DNA of 64,000 nt from NCBI GenBank assembly GCA_008125075.1, contig VLTH01000002.1, forward strand, positions 151,195 through 215,194. The letters are read 5' to 3'. The stretch is from Acetivibrio alkalicellulosi. Lineage in GTDB: Bacteria; Bacillota; Clostridia; Acetivibrionales; Acetivibrionaceae. The notes beneath the pieces are model-generated. The model did not search any database and had not been told where the DNA came from. It worked only from the letters and a program-made list of their open reading frames with translations. A program made the position numbers and the translations under genes. Of this stretch, positions 62,425-64,000 are shown in pieces. Position 1 is the first letter of the stretch. Each line of letters opens with the position of its first letter.

Positions 62425-63022
62425 ACACTCTAAAGTGATAAAACATCCAAGATGATCCTAGAACTATTATGCCAGCCAAAACCCATCTCCAAATATGAAC
62501 TTTTTTATGTGTTACTAATATATTTAATCTCTCATCCCATATAGTTTTTTACTGTTATCAAGAATTTCATATGAAATCAAATTTGCAAGCTGATTAAAAA
62601 TAGGAATTAAAAAAGCTTGACCAATTACTAATACTAACAAAGATCTATTTAATGATTTTTTTAGTCTTAAACTTTTATTATTCGTATTTGTAAGTCTAAT
62701 ATGAGTATTAAAAATCCATTTACCTACGGTAAAACTAAATTTATAAACCATACAAGTTTCTGTAACTATTAAAAAACAGTATAATAAAATAATTGCTATT
62801 ATTTTATTAAAAATATTTGCTTTAATTGCTTCCGAAAAGAAAATTAAATATAACAGTTTGATATAGTGTAAGTATTATCAACGTATCAACCATTCGAGCA
62901 AAGAATCTAATAACAGGTCTAGTTATATCATTCTCCCATAAACTAGTGTCTTTAGATACCCTAGCTCTTTTGATTTTATATTCTAATAATCTATCCCATT
63001 TTTTATATTTTTTATTAATCAT
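62423..63022 (-). pseudogene. RDD family membrane protein with two frameshifts
   Basis: Three frames join into one about 199-residue protein. Frame 1 gives MINKKYKKWDRLLEYKIKRA to RPVIRFFARMVDTLII. Near 62831-62845 the frame shifts to SEAIKANIFNKIIAIILLYC and the RDD segment GKWIFNTHIRLTNTN. Near the T6 run 62545-62550 it shifts again to TIWDERLNILVTHKKV and a final membrane helix (WVLAGIIVLGSSWMFYHF), ending at 62423. RDD proteins are small membrane proteins, some with cation/proton antiport activity. One shift is in a homopolymer and the other beside A4 runs, so error is possible. Confidence 0.75.
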
Positions 63023-63088
63023 ATCTTATTTCCCCTATTAAAAAATTTAACATATAATAAATGACTTAATATAACTACTTCCAGTCAA

Positions 63089-63196
63089 TTAGGATTGCTG
63101 AAAATATAACTTTCACTACTATTTCGCTACAAAGCCTCTTTTAATGTTAAATAGTCTTCGGTGAAAAGTGGAAGTAATATTTCAGCTAATCCTTAG
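63089..63196. repeat. R1 dispersed repeat, best-preserved copy
   Basis: Left end TTAGGATTGCTGAAAATATA with CTTTCACTACTATTTCGC; right end GTGAAAAGTGGAAGTAATAT with TTCAGCTAATCCTTA. Arms of about 24 bases are inverted. The remainder of 63023-63435 has no gene. Confidence 0.75.
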
Positions 63197-63435
63197 TTAA
63201 CATTATCTTTAAGATTATAATTTAATTGCCCAAAAGGACCCGTTTTATTCATATATATAGCAATCTTTCCTGGTTTTCACTGTTTTACAGCATTCCCATT
63301 ATTTCATAATAATTGAATGCAAGAAACAAAACATAATCCTCTGAAATTTACGTTTGAGCAGTTTGTAGTTTGTAGCATCTCTAAAAGTAATATGTATTGT
63401 TCCTTTGAAGCGTGTTATTGTAGCAATAGCATAGT

Positions 63436-63882
63436 CTATATATTACTTAAAATAAAAACAACTTGCTCATTTTCATTGTAATTAAATATAAACTCTTGAT
63501 CCTTCATTATTTTTGAAACCTTAAACGCTACTTCCCCTCTAACTTTTTTATCAGGTTCTATACCTTGGCTTAGCCATTCTTTCGATAATATTTCTCCAAA
63601 CATGTTGTTCATTTCAAAATGAGTAGGCCAAATATAATATGATTTATTGCTCTTATTACTTATTGTAATGTCTATTACTAGCCATTTATAGCCTTCTTCA
63701 TTCTGCAATTTTTCATCTTCATATGCCCACCTAGTAGAGTTTACAGTTATTCTCACTCCATTATTTTCCACAGTATCACCTATGACATAGGTTTTTGCGT
63801 CATATTTGTTAATATCATTTTTACACGCTACGGATATAAGAATTAACATAACTATAACTAATATAAAAAATCTCTTTTTCAT
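63436..63882 (-). CDS. DUF4352 lipoprotein
   Basis: 148 residues. It has a lipoprotein signal (FFILVIVMLILISVAC with the lipidated cysteine at about 20). A DUF4352 immunoglobulin-like domain follows: YVIGDTVENNGVRITVNSTRW, YKWLVIDITISNKSNKSYYI and GEVAFKVSKIMKDQEFIFNY. It is tethered to the outer face of the membrane. Function unknown; the fold occurs in many Firmicute surface lipoproteins. AGGAGG precedes the ATG. Confidence 0.87.
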   Translation of the reverse strand: MKKRFFILVIVMLILISVACKNDINKYDAKTYVIGDTVENNGVRITVNSTRWAYEDEKLQNEEGYKWLVIDITISNKSNKSYYIWPTHFEMNNMFGEILSKEWLSQGIEPDKKVRGEVAFKVSKIMKDQEFIFNYNENEQVVFILSNI

Positions 63883-64000
63883 TATAACCTCCTCCTACAA
63901 AGAAAGAAAATTCACATTAATTTAAAAACTAAATATAATATTATTTACTATAATCATATCAGTTTATCTATAGTCAATAAATAATAATTTTATTAATAAC

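Noticed and set aside
1-64000. CRISPR arrays and tRNA genes
   Set aside because: I saw no regularly spaced direct repeats and no cloverleaf-like sequence on either strand; a short tRNA could still be missed by eye.

Overview
The window looks like a chromosomal segment of a low-GC, anaerobic, endospore-forming Clostridia-type Firmicute. The reasons are AT-rich DNA, strong AGGAGG ribosome binding sites, the spore genes cotJABC, a yyaC homologue and a Spo0E-type phosphatase, a large SRP RNA with an Alu domain, a walRK (yycFG) operon, rubredoxin, type I glutamine synthetase and an AgrD-type peptide. I cannot name the genus.

Layout. (1) 1-11,921 is accessory DNA, nearly all on the minus strand. 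It holds remnants of a replication protein and a resolvase, a KAP P-loop NTPase, a DUF4062 protein, a nuclease toxin with a YezG-type immunity gene, a sacsin-like ATPase with a DUF3883-type nuclease end plus a partner, a SHOCT/glycine-zipper membrane protein, a membrane-tethered DEDDh exonuclease and a zinc-ribbon protein. (2) About 12,012-15,243 is a compact 3.2 kb element: a large serine recombinase, a 34-codon ORF overlapping its start, and one unknown passenger gene. It sits inside the spore coat gene cotJC. The cotJC 5' part lies at 15,241-15,336 and its continuation at 11,922-12,017, and joining them restores the reading frame. The continuation breaks off again at 11,922, so the 12 kb accessory region may be a second insertion in the same gene, or the far end of cotJC may be lost. 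(3) From 15,340 to the right end lies core chromosome.

Core region in order: cotJB, cotJA; tagO/wecA; dCMP deaminase, upp, rpiB, an arginine/tyrosine phosphatase, Sua5, a ZIP transporter, prfA; an EEP-family membrane protein; a DUF2089-DUF4097 pair behind a sigma-A promoter with a large palindrome; two ArsA-like ATPases with a small gene between and a MarR regulator; dnaX-ybaB-recR behind the SRP RNA; a degenerate AgrC-like membrane protein followed by an unlisted AgrD-type peptide gene; glnA; a STAS protein; rubredoxin; yyaC; a YcdB/SLH protein; an amidase-domain protein; a LysM protein; an MscS channel; a membrane-anchored MutS-like ATPase; a radical-SAM/DUF4130 DNA-repair pair; a frameshifted diaminopimelate dehydrogenase; the walR-walK-orf-yycH-yycI-murA-walJ-rlmH operon; a Spo0E-like gene; and broken Rpn-nuclease and RDD genes near the right end.

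The core region is studded with short dispersed repeats. I call them R1 (8 copies, MITE-like, about 24 bp inverted termini), R3 (a TTTGTTTGC...GCAAAC hairpin plus a CATGAATGTCTA end) and R4 (about 50 bp, 3 near-identical copies). I noticed none in 1-15,240. Several R1 and R3 ends supply the stop codon of the neighbouring gene (glnA, the DUF2089 gene, walR, the DUF4097 gene). Frameshifts in ddh and in the RDD gene fall in or beside homopolymers, so sequence error must be kept in mind there.
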